Origin: Onthophagus taurus
Taxonomy: Eukaryota; Arthropoda; Insecta; Coleoptera; Scarabaeidae
DNA: 64,000 nucleotides
Direction of reading: 5' to 3'
Assembly (NCBI RefSeq): GCF_036711975.1
Contig: NC_091975.1
Span: forward strand, 4,714,501-4,778,500
Both the position numbers and the translations under genes were made by a program. The notes under the pieces are model-generated. The model did no database searches and was not told the DNA's origin. It was given only the letters and a program-made list of their open reading frames with translations. Shown piece by piece: positions 22,390-42,839 of the stretch. Position 1 is the stretch's first letter, and each line of letters begins with the position of its first letter.

Positions 22390-23547
22390 TTTGAAGAGTG
22401 GATTAGAACCGGATTCGACGAAAAATCAAGAAATGTGAGAGATGTTAAGTTCTATTGATACGTCAAAATGTGACAGGAAGAGATTGCGTTAAGTGTACGG
22501 TAGGGGGCGAAATAAAAGTTGTTACGTAACCACTAAATTTTAATTTATTTTCAATTTTAATTAATAATTAACCGAATTAAAGTAGATTTATTTTTATTAA
22601 ATAATTTGCGTTAATTTGAATTAATAGTTTTGATTAAAAATGAAGATCCCTTTTAAACCATTTCAATTATTTTAACTCTTATTCAATAGATGGAGTTAAA
22701 AAAATGGAATTAAATCCACCCCACCAAAATTCGAATAAAATCTTTCTTTGTTTATCTCATTAAATTATGAGGCTATCTCACTCGCGCGTCTATGAAAGGT
22801 AAGAAAATAAAGTTTTCAGGTTTTAGTTTCGCACGGGCCGCGATCGGTGACGTATTGGTTAAAAAAATTAATTTCCAAGACAATACATTAAAATAAAAAG
22901 TCCCGTGTTGTATAAACATTAAGTTTTTGTAAAGTTTATGTAAATAGAACGTTTTTAAAAGCAATTTTAATAGTTTAGGTGGTTTTGTAAAATTTAATTT
23001 TGTTGTTGTGATTGTGTTTAATTTTTTTTGTGATCTTTTAATTAAAGGTTATTGAGGAGAAAAAGGAAGGTTTAAAATTCTTCATTTGAAGGTGTGACAA
23101 AGAACGTGGGACTTAAAAGTTCCATTTTATAAAAATTTGCGAGAAATAATTCTAATCTGGGTAGGCGTCCTAATTAGTTATTGTATTTACGTGAATTTAA
23201 ACGTGTTTAAACACTTCCGACACAGTTTATACATCTTTTCAACAGAGTTTTTCACTTTTCATTCCTCACCAAGTTTACAAATAAATTATATTTTACATCA
23301 ACAAACGTGACAAACTCCACAACAATAAAAAACTACTCCTATTTATTATTTTCTTTTATTAATAAAATTATTTCGTTTAATTAATTTAATTAATCACATT
23401 TCTTCTTTGTCTATTTGTCTAAAGACATAAAAAGCAAAAGAATGTAGAGGACGTCATTTTTTACCTTTCTTAAGACGTCGCGCAATAATTTCTCAACTTA
23501 AAACAACAACAAAATGTCATATTGATGAATTTTTTGATTTATTTCAG
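22390..23547. other. Spacer and 5' region between NDUFA4 and FER
   Basis: The two genes diverge here. A splice acceptor (TTTATTTCAG) ends at 23547, directly before the first FER coding exon, so a non-coding first exon of FER should lie in this interval or further upstream. I cannot place it with confidence. Confidence 0.45.
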
Positions 23548-23603
23548 ATCCAAATGTTCCTAAATCCGATTATTATAATTATTAGATAACACCCATTCAT
23601 TAA

Positions 23604-32045
<8,442 letters not shown>

Positions 32046-32472
32046 GACTTAAAATGTCTTGAAAACAATTACACATATGGCAATATTTTTTTATCTGCTC
32101 CTTTAAGCTTTCTTTATAATTTTTCTCTCTCTGTATTTTAAATACTGTGATTTGTGTTGTTGATTTTTTTGATGAATAAGTCGCCATTAATAAAATTAAT
32201 ACAAAATTAACTTACAAACTAAAAATATATATAAATTATGAATAAATTCATATTTTTGAATCTGATAAAGTCTATTATTTTTAGCCATTTGTATTTATAT
32301 TCGCATAGCATGTTATATGTTTGTTACGTGAAAAGTATATATAGAATTATATTATGTATATCGATTATAATTAACAGTTTTGACTGAGTTTTAATAAAAA
32401 TCTCATCTACATATAAGCATGTTGAAGTTTTATTAAGATGAAGTAAGGAGATGTACCCTTTATGGAAAAATG

Positions 32473-33711
32473 TTACATATACAAATTAATCAGTTGATCA
32501 CTGACTGCAGCTGGTGTTAAAATTCCTAAATCTGTAAATAGCAGACTGATAAATTCAGGTGGAGTAAAATCAACCAAAGGATGCTGTTTTGTGATGTCAC
32601 CATTTCTCATACTTTTCGTATACTGTAATTAATGCATAATTTCATAAATGAACAGTATACAAAAAAATAAAAACTCACTTTGTATTCATCAGGAACATCA
32701 CTTTGATTTAGAGGAAAAAGTCTTGTAAACTTAAAACTTTCAGCAACAACATAAACTGGTTTTCTCATTTGTTTGGCACAAACTGCTACAGTATAAGTTC
32801 CTATTTTATTTATAATCCCTCCGTTTTCCACAACTCCCTCAGCTCCAACCATTACAAAATTAATTTTTTCCATAATACAACCAACAGCTGCATCAAGAAT
32901 TAAAGAACATTCGATTCCCTCTGTTTCTAATTCTCTTTTAAAACCTTCACTAAAAACAATTATTAAATTTAATTAATAAATCACTCATCAATTAATAAAT
33001 TACCCATTATTATCAGGTGCTGACATTGTTATATAAACATGGAAATGTTTATTTTGTCTAGCAGCTTCTTTAAGAGTTTGTAAAACAACTCGTGAACGAG
33101 AATGAGTAAGAACTTTCTAAAAGAAAAAAAAATTATGATTCACATTATATTATGTTTCTGTTAAGACTAACAGAACCGTTTAAAATAAATTTTGCAGCAA
33201 AACCGGTAATTTTATTCCTCGCTTGATTCAGTTTTTGCAAAAAAAACATTCCACGATCCAACATAGTTTGTTTACATTCCTCAAAAGTCTACAAATTACG
33301 ATTTATTAATATTTATCATCTTCATTTTAATCAATACTCTCACACTATCCAATTTCGCTAAAGTAATAAATCTTAAAAATAACTCGCATCCGGAATTAAT
33401 CGCTGTCACCGGATAATCGGTGTTTCTCATAACATCTATTGCAGTTTTAATATTTTCGTCTAATTCTTGAACAGTTGTATCTAAAAATGTGTTTATTTTG
33501 TATTATTGTAATAAAAGCGTTTATTTCATCATCTTACATTTCCCATGTTTAATAATTTCCATTAACGTTCTTATGGCAGCTACACCGGCCGAAACATCTT
33601 TTTCGTTATCTAAGATGTCGGTGAAATGTTTTTCTAACGCTAAAATTCAAATTATTAATACGTTAATGGATTAAAAATGATTTAATCGAAAATAAAACCT
33701 TCTCTATCCAT
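32473..33711 (-). CDS. eIF2B1: Translation initiation factor eIF2B subunit alpha
   Basis: Seven exons join in frame to 300 codons: 33699-33711, 33538-33639, 33344-33480, 33172-33288, 33004-33116, 32679-32949 and 32473-32622. The first coding exon is only 13 bases (MDRE). Family landmarks include [93 protein letters not shown] and the closing [19 protein letters not shown]. eIF2B is the guanine nucleotide exchange factor for eIF2; the alpha subunit bridges the decamer and senses phosphorylated eIF2, and so controls the integrated stress response. Length agrees with human EIF2B1 (305). It is head to head with a putative first exon of the A20/AN1 zinc-finger gene about 130 bp away. Confidence 0.97.
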
Positions 33712-33842
33712 GTTGTTTTGAAATATTTGACATATAACCTTAAAAAATTGACAATTAAAAAAAAATTTAACAATTTCTATAGGTGGCGCTAGTTACAGGC
33801 GTATCGACCAATCATAAACGAGAATTGTCAGTCACGTGACGT
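33712..33842. promoter_or_regulatory. Compact bidirectional promoter with CTCF-like and E-box words
   Basis: AGGTGGCGCT at 33781-33790 matches the insect CTCF core. GTCACGTGAC at 33831-33840 is a perfect palindrome containing TCACGTGA, the binding word of Mitf/TFEB- and USF-class bHLH factors. The interval lies between the eIF2B1 start codon and the proposed first exon of the downstream zinc-finger gene. The role is inferred from motif identity and position only. Confidence 0.6.
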
Positions 33843-33952
33843 GTAGTTTGCCGAGAATTTCAGTCAATTGTTTCGTGCCAGTCGATGACGGTGTTGTGCA
33901 CATTACTTTGGGTTTAATAAAATTGTTACAAGTTTTTCGGTCTTTTCTCGTT
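33843..33952 (+). other. Candidate non-coding first exon (A20/AN1 gene or unknown transcript)
   Basis: A stretch reading TTCAGTCAATTGTTTCGTGC, a typical insect initiator context, ends with a strong donor (CTCGTT/gtaagt) at 33952. There is no long frame. The nearest compatible downstream gene on this strand is the A20/AN1 gene, whose coding starts at 45517. The link is inference. Confidence 0.45.
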
Positions 33953-35719
33953 GTAAGTAATATTTTTGAAATTAAAATTTAATTTTTTACGGATTTGTGT
34001 AGGAATTAGATTTTAATAAGATTACTTTTAAGTAGTAAATTTTACGTCTAGTTCAATACTCTTGACGCCATTTTCTTTTGCATTTCGACGAAATATTTTA
34101 CTGAATTTTCATAAATAACCATTAATAAATATGAAAATTTATTTATTTTAAGACATTGAACTTGTTGGTCTTGCTAAATCAAGTCGTGTGGGATGATTGT
34201 TTTTTGAATTGTTGTCATTTTGGTAATTGTTTTTTTTTGAATACGAGTAGTGACATCGCAAATTGACGTAAGTTTTTTTTTCGTGCAGAATTTTTTTGTT
34301 GTTGTTCGCCAATAAATAAAACGATCCCGTAAAAATGAACCACCCCGTTCATTACGATTTGTGCAATGTGCCAAAGTGATTGTTGCGGCACTTGGGTGAG
34401 TGACTTCTTTTTAACAAGAACGTTTCTTAACCCTACTATAATTTTTCATAAACACAAACAATAATAACCTTTATACACTTAAACGATAAGAGTTACTTTT
34501 TTTGTTGTAGTAGAAAGAGGTTATGTTAAGGTTTTCTACGAAATTATACCCGCATCATTTCGATTTGCAAATAATTAATGATTTGTGTTGTTGGAGATTA
34601 TTTATTACTATGTTTATATTTGTTTCTTTTTAGTTTGGTGAATAAATAAATTAATTTTATTAAGTAAAAGCGGGGCTTCAAACCGAAAGTTGGATTCAAA
34701 ATAACCAAAATTGAAGAAAATTTAATATAAATTGTAAAGAAAGATAATTATGATTAAGTTATTTTTTTAATGTATGAGTAATCCAATACACATTAGATGG
34801 AAACAATCTAAAAATAATCAAACAAAGATGCTTTATAATTAAATAATCTTTAATGACTAATAATTCTAAGAATTTATTAATTTTAGATTGATGTAACGTT
34901 ACGTTGTTAATTATTTAATCTTAATTAAGACTAATTCATACTTAATTTTAATCAAATCGTTAATCACGATTTGTGTAAAACCGATTATCTAATTTATTTT
35001 TGATTTCGACAAAAATTAGGTACATTTTTATAAAATCTTGATAAGATTTTGTTCATTTTAGGATATTTACATTGATAATTATAGTTTCATTTGGAAATGA
35101 TTTCATAAAAATCAAATTTAACAAAAAGTTGGGTTAAGTTCCTAGTTATTTTTTAGGTTAGATTCTGAAATTTGACCTTTTGTTCATATCATGCTACAGC
35201 TAACACACGAACATTTAAAAATAGGCAATATAAATGGAAGATAATTCTTCTACAATAGTAGAAGGACTGTATTACAAGGTGGCATCTAGCATATGTACTT
35301 GTTGGGATTGCTGTGTAATAATCTTGTTAACACATCCATGGCCAATATTTCTCCTTACCCTCTCCATGGCAACCTTTCTTTCTTTGCTCATTATTTTTAT
35401 AGGCAACATGCTTTCTAATCCATGTCAAGATGATTCTGTACACATTCCTAATTAAAATACGACACATTTTTCTATTTGCTTCTTGGCATTCGACAGTATA
35501 CGATGTATTCATTGTACCTATTCACATTTAGCGTCATGGTTTCGATCTTGCCCAAACCAATACGAATTTATGGCTTCAATTTTGCAGATAATGTCGCCCA
35601 TAGCAGGCAGCGAATCCAACGTACAATTTTCTGATATTACCACTTTGACATCGACAAGTATTTATCCGTAGAAACAAATTTTTTCTTCTGTTTGTAATGT
35701 TTTTTTCTGAAAATGATTA

Positions 35720-36295
35720 TTATATTGTTACAACCAATATTTTGCTTGAACGCCTGATGATTTGCTTTTGCGTATATTTTTTTTCATCCGCTGTCGCATT
35801 GCGTCTAACAATAATATTTTGTTTCCACATGTGTTGATTTGTTTCTGCTCATAATATTTTCTTGTACCCCCGCTATTGATTTGCCTCTTTGCTTTAGAGT
35901 GCTGTTTCGTTTTGCTCAAGATATTTTACTTCAGCAAACAATCTTGTATCTTTCTATAACAATTTGCTTCTGCTTTTAATTAATGTTTTCTTCTATAAAA
36001 GATCATGATTCGTCCGATATTTTGTTTTTACCAATAGATAATACCTACGAAGGTACTATAAATAATACCTTCGTTCCGAGCACGATATTTCGTTTTGCAC
36101 GAGATAAATTGCTTTAGCAAACAATATTTTGCTTATGCTTATCATGTTTTCTTCAGCAAATGAGTAAAATGTATTATTTTCGTGTCCGACATTGCTCTTC
36201 TATGTCTTACTTTTGTACATATTTCCTTCTAATAACCTCCTAATATTTTATTTCCGCGCATAATGTTTTCTTCTACAAATGATCATGATTTTATC
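35720..36295 (-). repeat. Degenerate minisatellite, copy 2 (inverted relative to the others)
   Basis: Words like AATATTTTGCTTCTGC, TGTTTTCTTCTACAAATGAT and TTTTGCTTATGC recur irregularly. Read on the minus strand they resemble the AGAAGACAAAATATTGCTAG word of the array at 38.3-39.0 kb. Substitution is heavy, so common origin is likely but not certain. Confidence 0.5.
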
Positions 36296-36461
36296 AATTG
36301 GATTACTCATTCATTTAAAAATTAAACAATCAGAGTATTAAGAACGGTTTTAATGTTTCCTTTTTAATTTTAAGTTAATTTATTTTTTGTAAGATTAGAA
36401 ATTATAAATTTTGGCTAGACATTGAGAAACGTCATAAACATACTTTTTCCTTTAATTTCAG

Positions 36462-36679
36462 GTGTTGCTGTGTTCGTGTAATCACCGTCCGCGTCCAAAA
36501 CGTACGTTAAAGTGCGCGTACCTCATCAACAATCCCAAAGTATTTAAACACACGTGTCGGCATCGACGTCGTCTTATAAATAAAAGAGGCGTCGCGACGC
36601 CACAACAAGGGACTCCGAAACCAATTCCTTGTTTATCACTAAAAAGAAATCCTTACTTCAAATTTGATCGGCGGGGATG
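36462..36679 (+). other. Candidate spliced exon, coding status unknown
   Basis: A clean acceptor (CTTTAATTTCAG) precedes and a strong donor (GGGATG/gtaagtt) follows. The segment is open throughout in one frame and would encode a very basic peptide (NHRPRPKRTLKC, CRHRRRLINKR). It has no ATG at its start in that frame. It may be a 5' UTR exon or part of an unrecognised protein. Confidence 0.4.
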
Positions 36680-38309
36680 GTAAGTTACAAATTATCATTT
36701 TTATCGCGATAAAATTTATCTGACGACACGTGTCTTTTTATTGGTAAACGTTTCGCAACGACACGTGATCGTTTCGTTCGATTCACGGACAATGTGGAAA
36801 TTTGCGGGGAAAACGTGGTGCTCTCAGCGGGTTGCGTAACGTTTTCGATTCCGTGTACTCGTGACCCACTTTTCACGCACCCGTTACAGTTTTTTTAATA
36901 AAAGAAAAAAGATACTCGAGGTGTGCTTCAGATAAGGATTATAAAAATTTCAAAATTCCAGTTTGTTGAAAATGCATGATTTTACTTGTTACTGGCCCGG
37001 ATTTGATAAGGTCGTTTATCTTATTAAACGGACAAGTTCAATAGCGCGATAAACAATTATAAGAAAAATTCTATATTAATTTATTTTTTAGAGTATTAAA
37101 ATGAAATGATCGTTTTATTGTTTATTGTTTTGATGATGTTTCGAGGAAAATCAGTCGATGAACCTTCTCGATAAACGCAAATAACAACGCGGGTTGGGTG
37201 CGTTATCCTTTTTGTGGTCCTTTTCTTGTTTTCCTTAGTTGACACAACAAAGCCTTTGTTTTCTTTGTCCAAATATGAATAACATTTCTGTTTATTCTAA
37301 GTTTGTTGTTGCCAAATTTGTTATTTTTTTAACAATTATGTTTTGATTTTGTTTTATTTTACGGTATATTATTTAAGTTAATAAAAGTCTTTGTTTAAAT
37401 TTTTTAAGACAAATTTAAACGTGCGTCGAGGAAATTCGCAAAAATCTAAACGACGTCGTAGACAGTCTTTGACCTCGTCTGCGTCTCGATGTAGTACTAA
37501 AACAACATGCGGCGTTTTGCTTTAACTATGCGCGCTCGTCAACAACTTTATTAAAATCAACAACCAAAATCAATTTTGTTCCTTGATTCCAATCGAATCG
37601 CTAAAAAACATATATTTTCTTTGTTTCTCGTCAACAAAGCGATCTCTATTTCACATTGCAATTCACCAAGAGTTATTATATGAGTTTCGGGGGGGAGATT
37701 CGACCTTGCGCAGTCTCTCTTTGTATCTTTACTGTTCTCCGAGCTTGAAAGTCCTTGAATCTCATTCTTTCTTCCTGATTTTGAAACCAGATCTCGCGAT
37801 CTTTGGGTCTGACCTTTCTTTCTTCCACGACCCACCACCGTCACCGACGTTTTCATTTCGTCACCGTTTCAAGCTGGTGGGGTGGTGGCGACGCTGAAAT
37901 TTGGTGCTACAAGGTCGTTCGAGTTATATTTCGGGGGAGGGGTTTGAACCCCGTTTTCGTCGACCGTCGTCGAGGACGTTGACTGGTGTTTGGTGGTGGT
38001 AGACGCTTTTGGCGGCGTCTACCCGGCCCCCAGACGTTTACTCGGTCAGTAACCTCTTCTTCAAACTTTAACCCCCTCAATCGAGGGTTAAAAAAAGGGT
38101 CCACAGGCTGAAATGTAACACGTGGCTGTATTTATGTTAATAGATGTGAAGTAGTTTGGTTAAGAAATTGATTTTGTATTAAAAATATAGATTTTTTTAT
38201 TATCAATTTATATATGCAAAATGAGAGTGAAACTTTCAAATCGATTAATTTCGCGATAACGAATAATGTATTGAAAATAATACATAGATAGTATTTTAAT
38301 GATTAAATA

Positions 38310-39030
38310 TGGTTTCTGTTAGCAGAAGACTAGACATTGCTGCTGAGCGCTAGGTAGGTACTTCTAATGAAAGGCTATATAGTGTTTGACGACGACTAGT
38401 TCTTTTGGCAGAGGACTACTAGATACTGTTCGAAGATACGATACTGCTTGCAAAGGACTAGATTTTGGCAGTAAAAGACAAAACACTCTTGGAAGAAGAC
38501 GAGATACTGCTATCAGAAGACAAAATACTGCTGATATTGCCATCGGCGGACTAAAAACCGTTAATGGAAGATTCGACACTGCTAATAGAGGATATGAGAG
38601 ACATTAAACAAGATATTACTTGCAGAAAACTAGATTTTGCTGGCAGAAGACAAAATACTGTTAGAGGAAGACGAGATACTGCTATCAGAAGACAATATAC
38701 TGCTGTTAGAAGACAAAATATTGCTAGTAGAGGACTAAAAACCGTAAATGGAAGATTCGATACTGCTAATAGAAGATAAGAGAGACATTAAACAAGATAC
38801 TGCTTGCAGAAGACTAGATTTAGTTGGCAAAAGACGAAATACTGCTATCAGGAGATAAAATACTGCTGTTAGAAGACAAGATATTGCTAGCAGAGGCCTA
38901 AAAACCGTTAATGGAAGATTCGACGCTGCTAATAGAGGATAAGAGAGACATTAAACAAGATACTGCTTGCAGAAGACTAGATTATGCTAGCAGAAGACAA
39001 GATACAGCTGACAGAAGACACGATTACTAC
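38310..39030 (+). repeat. Minisatellite array with higher-order units
   Basis: Short words (AGAAGACTAGATTTTGC, AGAAGACAAAATACTGC, GAAGATTCGACACTGCTAAT) alternate. A higher-order unit marked by GAGACATTAAACAAGATA starts near 38600, 38784 and 38947, giving periods of about 184 and 163 bases. One frame is open over two partial units and encodes RRQNTA/RRDTAIRR-like repeats, but stops interrupt it between units. This is satellite DNA rather than a gene. Confidence 0.8.
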
Positions 39031-40854
39031 GAAATCTTACATATAAGTCGATAAGAAAAGAAAATCACATTGAATACAAGATAGGTCACAAGAAATGTAT
39101 CATTAAAATTGAGGGTCGTATATCATGAACTTTTTTGTGTTTGTTTTGCTACCTAATAAGAAGAAACATACAAAAAAGTCTTTATTCATTTATATATATT
39201 TATTTATATATATTATGTTTTTGTTACTTTATAAAAAATCAAGTTTCTTTTACCATTTTTATTGTTATCCGTTTTACCTGTTTGTTAGACAAAAGATGGT
39301 GCCTCTTTTATCTGTTGAAGGAACCCGAAAATAGCACCTGTGCTAAACGCAGAAACCACTTTACCTATCCGGACCCTCGGTGTGGTTCATGGTCCTCCGT
39401 TACTTTTTTTCAACTCTAAATATAACGTGAAACGGAGGTTAACGCTCCGTTCACTCGAAATCTCTTTATCTGTAACTTTATGCGTACTGTTTTTAGATGA
39501 TGTTAATTTGTTTTTTGAATTTTTTTTTATTAAATTTGATATAATATATTTAATTAATATATTTAAATTAGAATAATCCGTTTAAAAATGCTTATCATAA
39601 TTAATGATTGGGAAGATAACTAAAATGGGAACTTAAAAAAAAAAATTTTAGTAATTAAAAGGTAATTGATAGTTAATAAGAAATGGTAATAAATCGTGCA
39701 ACACAAAGCGAAATTTTGCTAATTATCGAAATCGTTTCCAAGAAAAGATCGTGACGCCTTCATCGAATCGTTCGGTAAACTTCGAATAACTTCGTCGTCC
39801 ACTTCCGTCCATTGCGGACATGCGCATTAATAACGTGCCTAGTCACCGTGCTCCCACGAACCGGGACCGAACTTCACCAGTTCACTTCAACGTTTCGTAC
39901 TATTTCCGTCGCGTTTTAATACTTTCCTTTTTGTATTAGACTTATATTTTTTTTCACTTCTCCAAATAATCGCGATAAAAAAAAAAATTGATTTAATACA
40001 AATCAAGTTTACATTTATTCCGATACGTACTTTATGTGGGTTTATTGTTAGTGATCTCATCGTTTTGTGCATATGGAATTAATCGAAAACGGGATCACGT
40101 TGTTGTTATCGAATGGAAAGTGACAGCTTTTAGGTTAGAATCCACGTAAGTCCCAGACATCGTTGACGATTACTATATCCCGAACGATTTTTACGATCGT
40201 TTTTTATTCCTTTAAGTGCCTTATGCCGCTTTGTTCTCTCTGTGTGTGCGAGGCTCGTTACGGAGAAGGCCAACTGCTTTGGTTGTGACGCAAGTAATTA
40301 GCGTGTGTGTCTCTCGTTATCGCTATATTCTACGGTCCGATAAATAAAATTTTATTTTCTCAAAAAGAAATTTATAATTTCCATTAAAAATGAAAATTTC
40401 TATTTCTTAGTGAATACAATGTAATGTTAAAATGGGTGGGGAGGGAGAACTTTAGTGACGTGCATCTACACGTGCCGATGCCAACTTGATTTTTCTGTGC
40501 GTATGAAAGGCGAACGCGTGGTAAACAAGTAAAAATTACGTTTTTTTGCTATTATTTTTTTAAAAAAAGCTTTCGTCCGGCTTTAGTGATAAAGAGATGA
40601 CTAAAATTAAATGAGTCATCGTAACTTTCCTTGTTAAATTCGTGCGTGACGTGTCCTGATTGTCTCTCGTTTCTTAGAATGACGTATTTAAAACAAAAAT
40701 ATTTGTGTTTTGTTTATCATTGATTCAATTATTTTTGAATCGTTTTAAGTTTCAAAAGTCGATTACAACGAAGGTTGTTGAAGATTTCTAATTTCTATTT
40801 ATAACCCCCGGGTAGTAAAATCCGAGTTGGTTGTAAAACCATATGATTCACTCT

Positions 40855-41200
40855 CGGAATGAATGAAATTTTTGACCGCGCGCGCGACGTCTTATTTCCT
40901 ACTTCCGGTTGAGCGAGCGCGAGCGTGCCGTGACGTCATCTCTACGTCATTAGAAAATGTGTTTTGTTGAAAGTTGTCACTTATTGTGGTCGCAAGGTCG
41001 TGGAAACAACGGCAGCAACGACGACGTCAATGACGTCATGATGACCTCGTTTGATCCGACGATGTTTATTGCGAAATCACACCTACAAATACACTCGAAG
41101 TTATGGAGCTGGGTTTTGCCATGTTTAATCGTTGTTTATGGAGTGATGACGTTGTTAATAAAAATCTTTTTTTTTTCTTTATGGTCGCGGTGATATATTT
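40855..41200 (+). promoter_or_regulatory. CRE-rich promoter-like block with a 78-codon ORF
   Basis: Two perfect TGACGTCA sites lie at 40931-40938 and 41031-41038, with further half sites (ACGTCAT, GACGTCTTAT) and a CG-rich segment at 40880-40930. An ORF at 40957-41193 begins ATG and would encode a small protein with a C-terminal hydrophobic helix (SWVLPCLIVVYGVMTLLIKI). The second CRE is inside this ORF. It could be an alternative promoter of the A20/AN1 gene, a small-peptide gene, or both. Confidence 0.5.
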
Positions 41201-41309
41201 TGACGGGGAATTTCATATAATTCGCAATATATGAATGCAGTAATCATAGTTACGAAACTGCTATGCACTGGCACTGTCCCACATAAAATATATCACAATC
41301 TAACGTTGA

Positions 41310-41560
41310 ATAACAATTAAAACTAGAACTAGCATTAGACTTACAACTAGAAACATGCGGGTTTAACCGCACGTCTCTCAAGACGGCTAAACCCGAATGA
41401 TTCTAGTTGTAGCTCTTGTATTAGTTCTAGTGATAGTGCTAGTGTTAGTTCCAGTTTTAATTCAATAAAGATATGCAACATAGTGATATCTTCTATTAAC
41501 TAGCGCTACCTACCCCTGTCACTACAACTAACATTAGAACTAGAATCATTCAAACATGTT
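41310..41560. repeat. Dispersed palindromic repeat, copy E
   Basis: This is the cleanest hairpin unit. ACTAGAACTAGCATTAG is followed by GCGGGTTTAACCGCACGTCT, CTCAAGACGGCTAAACCCG and ATTCTAGTTGTAG arms. The second half has the TAGCGCTACCTACCCCTGTC lead-in shared with copy D and ends with AACTAGAATCATTC. Confidence 0.8.
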
Positions 41561-42024
41561 GCATTTTATATGGAACAAAATAAATAAGTACGCCCTGATT
41601 TCCATGGAAATATATTTTTGTATACTACATTTACATGTTTATTACATTTTAAGTGAAATTCACTGTATATTTTGACGGTTTTAGATGAGAGTGATAATTG
41701 TGATTGCAATGATGAGAGTTAAAAGAAAAAAAAATATTTATAAACGATATAATCGTAACTATTTGAAAAACGAGGTCGCACGTGCGCTTCACACAGCAAC
41801 CAAAACTATATCGTGGACTACATCGTGACAACAACGGTTGTTGGGCGACGACAAAGTGCATAAGGGCACACGAAACATCGTTACGAAATCGTTGTTTTAT
41901 TCCTGGTCTGGGAGGATAACAAATGTTATTTAAAAATAAATCGCCCGGTGTATACAGATGATTCATTCTTAAAAAAGAAATCAAGAACATATGGTTGGGT
42001 TTATTTTTATTTTTTTATTTTCAG

Positions 42025-42124
42025 GTTAATTTGCAAGGTTTCTTATAAAATTACAGGGGCTTCACCTGATAATGTTACATTTAAGTACGGGGGATTAAAT
42101 GTCGCAATTTTTAAACAATTTAAT
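42025..42124 (+). other. Candidate 100-bp spliced exon
   Basis: An acceptor (TTTATTTTCAG) and donor (TTTAAT/gtgagtg) bracket 100 bases with one open frame (KITGASPDNVTFKYGGLNV). No family is recognised; it could be an alternative 5' UTR exon of the A20/AN1 gene. Confidence 0.3.
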
Positions 42125-42761
42125 GTGAGTGTTTACTAATTTTTTTTAATGACGATAGGACGTCTCGACGTAGAAAGTGTAATGTCACCTCAACAAGGAC
42201 AGGTCGACGCGGAGAGCTGCCTCCTTTTCTTCTTCTTCGTATAGGTATCTTTGCCGCGGAGAGAACGGAAAAGAGAATAGAAAGAACGGGACAGGAAAGT
42301 GGGTCGTGCGAAGTGCAACCGCCTGTTGTGACCTACATTTCGCGCATTTCGACGACGTTTTTCGTCGGTTACGCGTTATATAACGGTGCCGGGGAATTAC
42401 AACTTAATCGCGAAAACATTCTTTTCTACTTTACATTTACACTTTTTAAATAATTTATTGCTGTATTATTACAACGAGTACATTAGACTTCATATTAACG
42501 CGATTTATTCGTTTCAAATTTGTTTATTTGCTTTCTACTTTCCACCACTCTCATTTTTTTAGAATTTTCATTTCAAATCGATCAATAAAAAAACGAAAGT
42601 ATTTTTTTAAAATTGTATATAACAATTTAATCACAGCGGTTTTGGAATTAATAAAATCAAAACCACAAAACGAGTAAACAACAAACCACATTCAAGGCAA
42701 AATAGTGAACTTCCCGATGATATGATCACTTTTTGAAGATTACATTACGTTTCCCACAAGA

Positions 42762-42839
42762 TGAATTCGTCGTTATTCGACGTCGTCTCCAACATATTAC
42801 GTGGGGGCCACCCCATTCAGGAACAACAACCGAATTGGG
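42762..42839 (+). other. Short ATG-led frame ending at a donor
   Basis: From an ATG at 42762 the frame reads MNSSLFDVVSNILRGGHPIQ, then EQQPNW, and meets a GTATGA donor. If spliced to the acceptor at 45281 it would stop after a few codons, giving a uORF. It could instead be the first coding exon of an unrecognised isoform. Confidence 0.25.

Noticed and set aside
35234-35455. 73-codon ATG-led ORF with hydrophobic segments
   Set aside because: No conserved family or promoter; it adjoins degenerate repeats, so a transposon remnant or chance frame is more likely.
38386-38779. Repetitive ORFs encoding RRQNTA-type repeats
   Set aside because: Frames reflect the minisatellite period and are interrupted between higher-order units.
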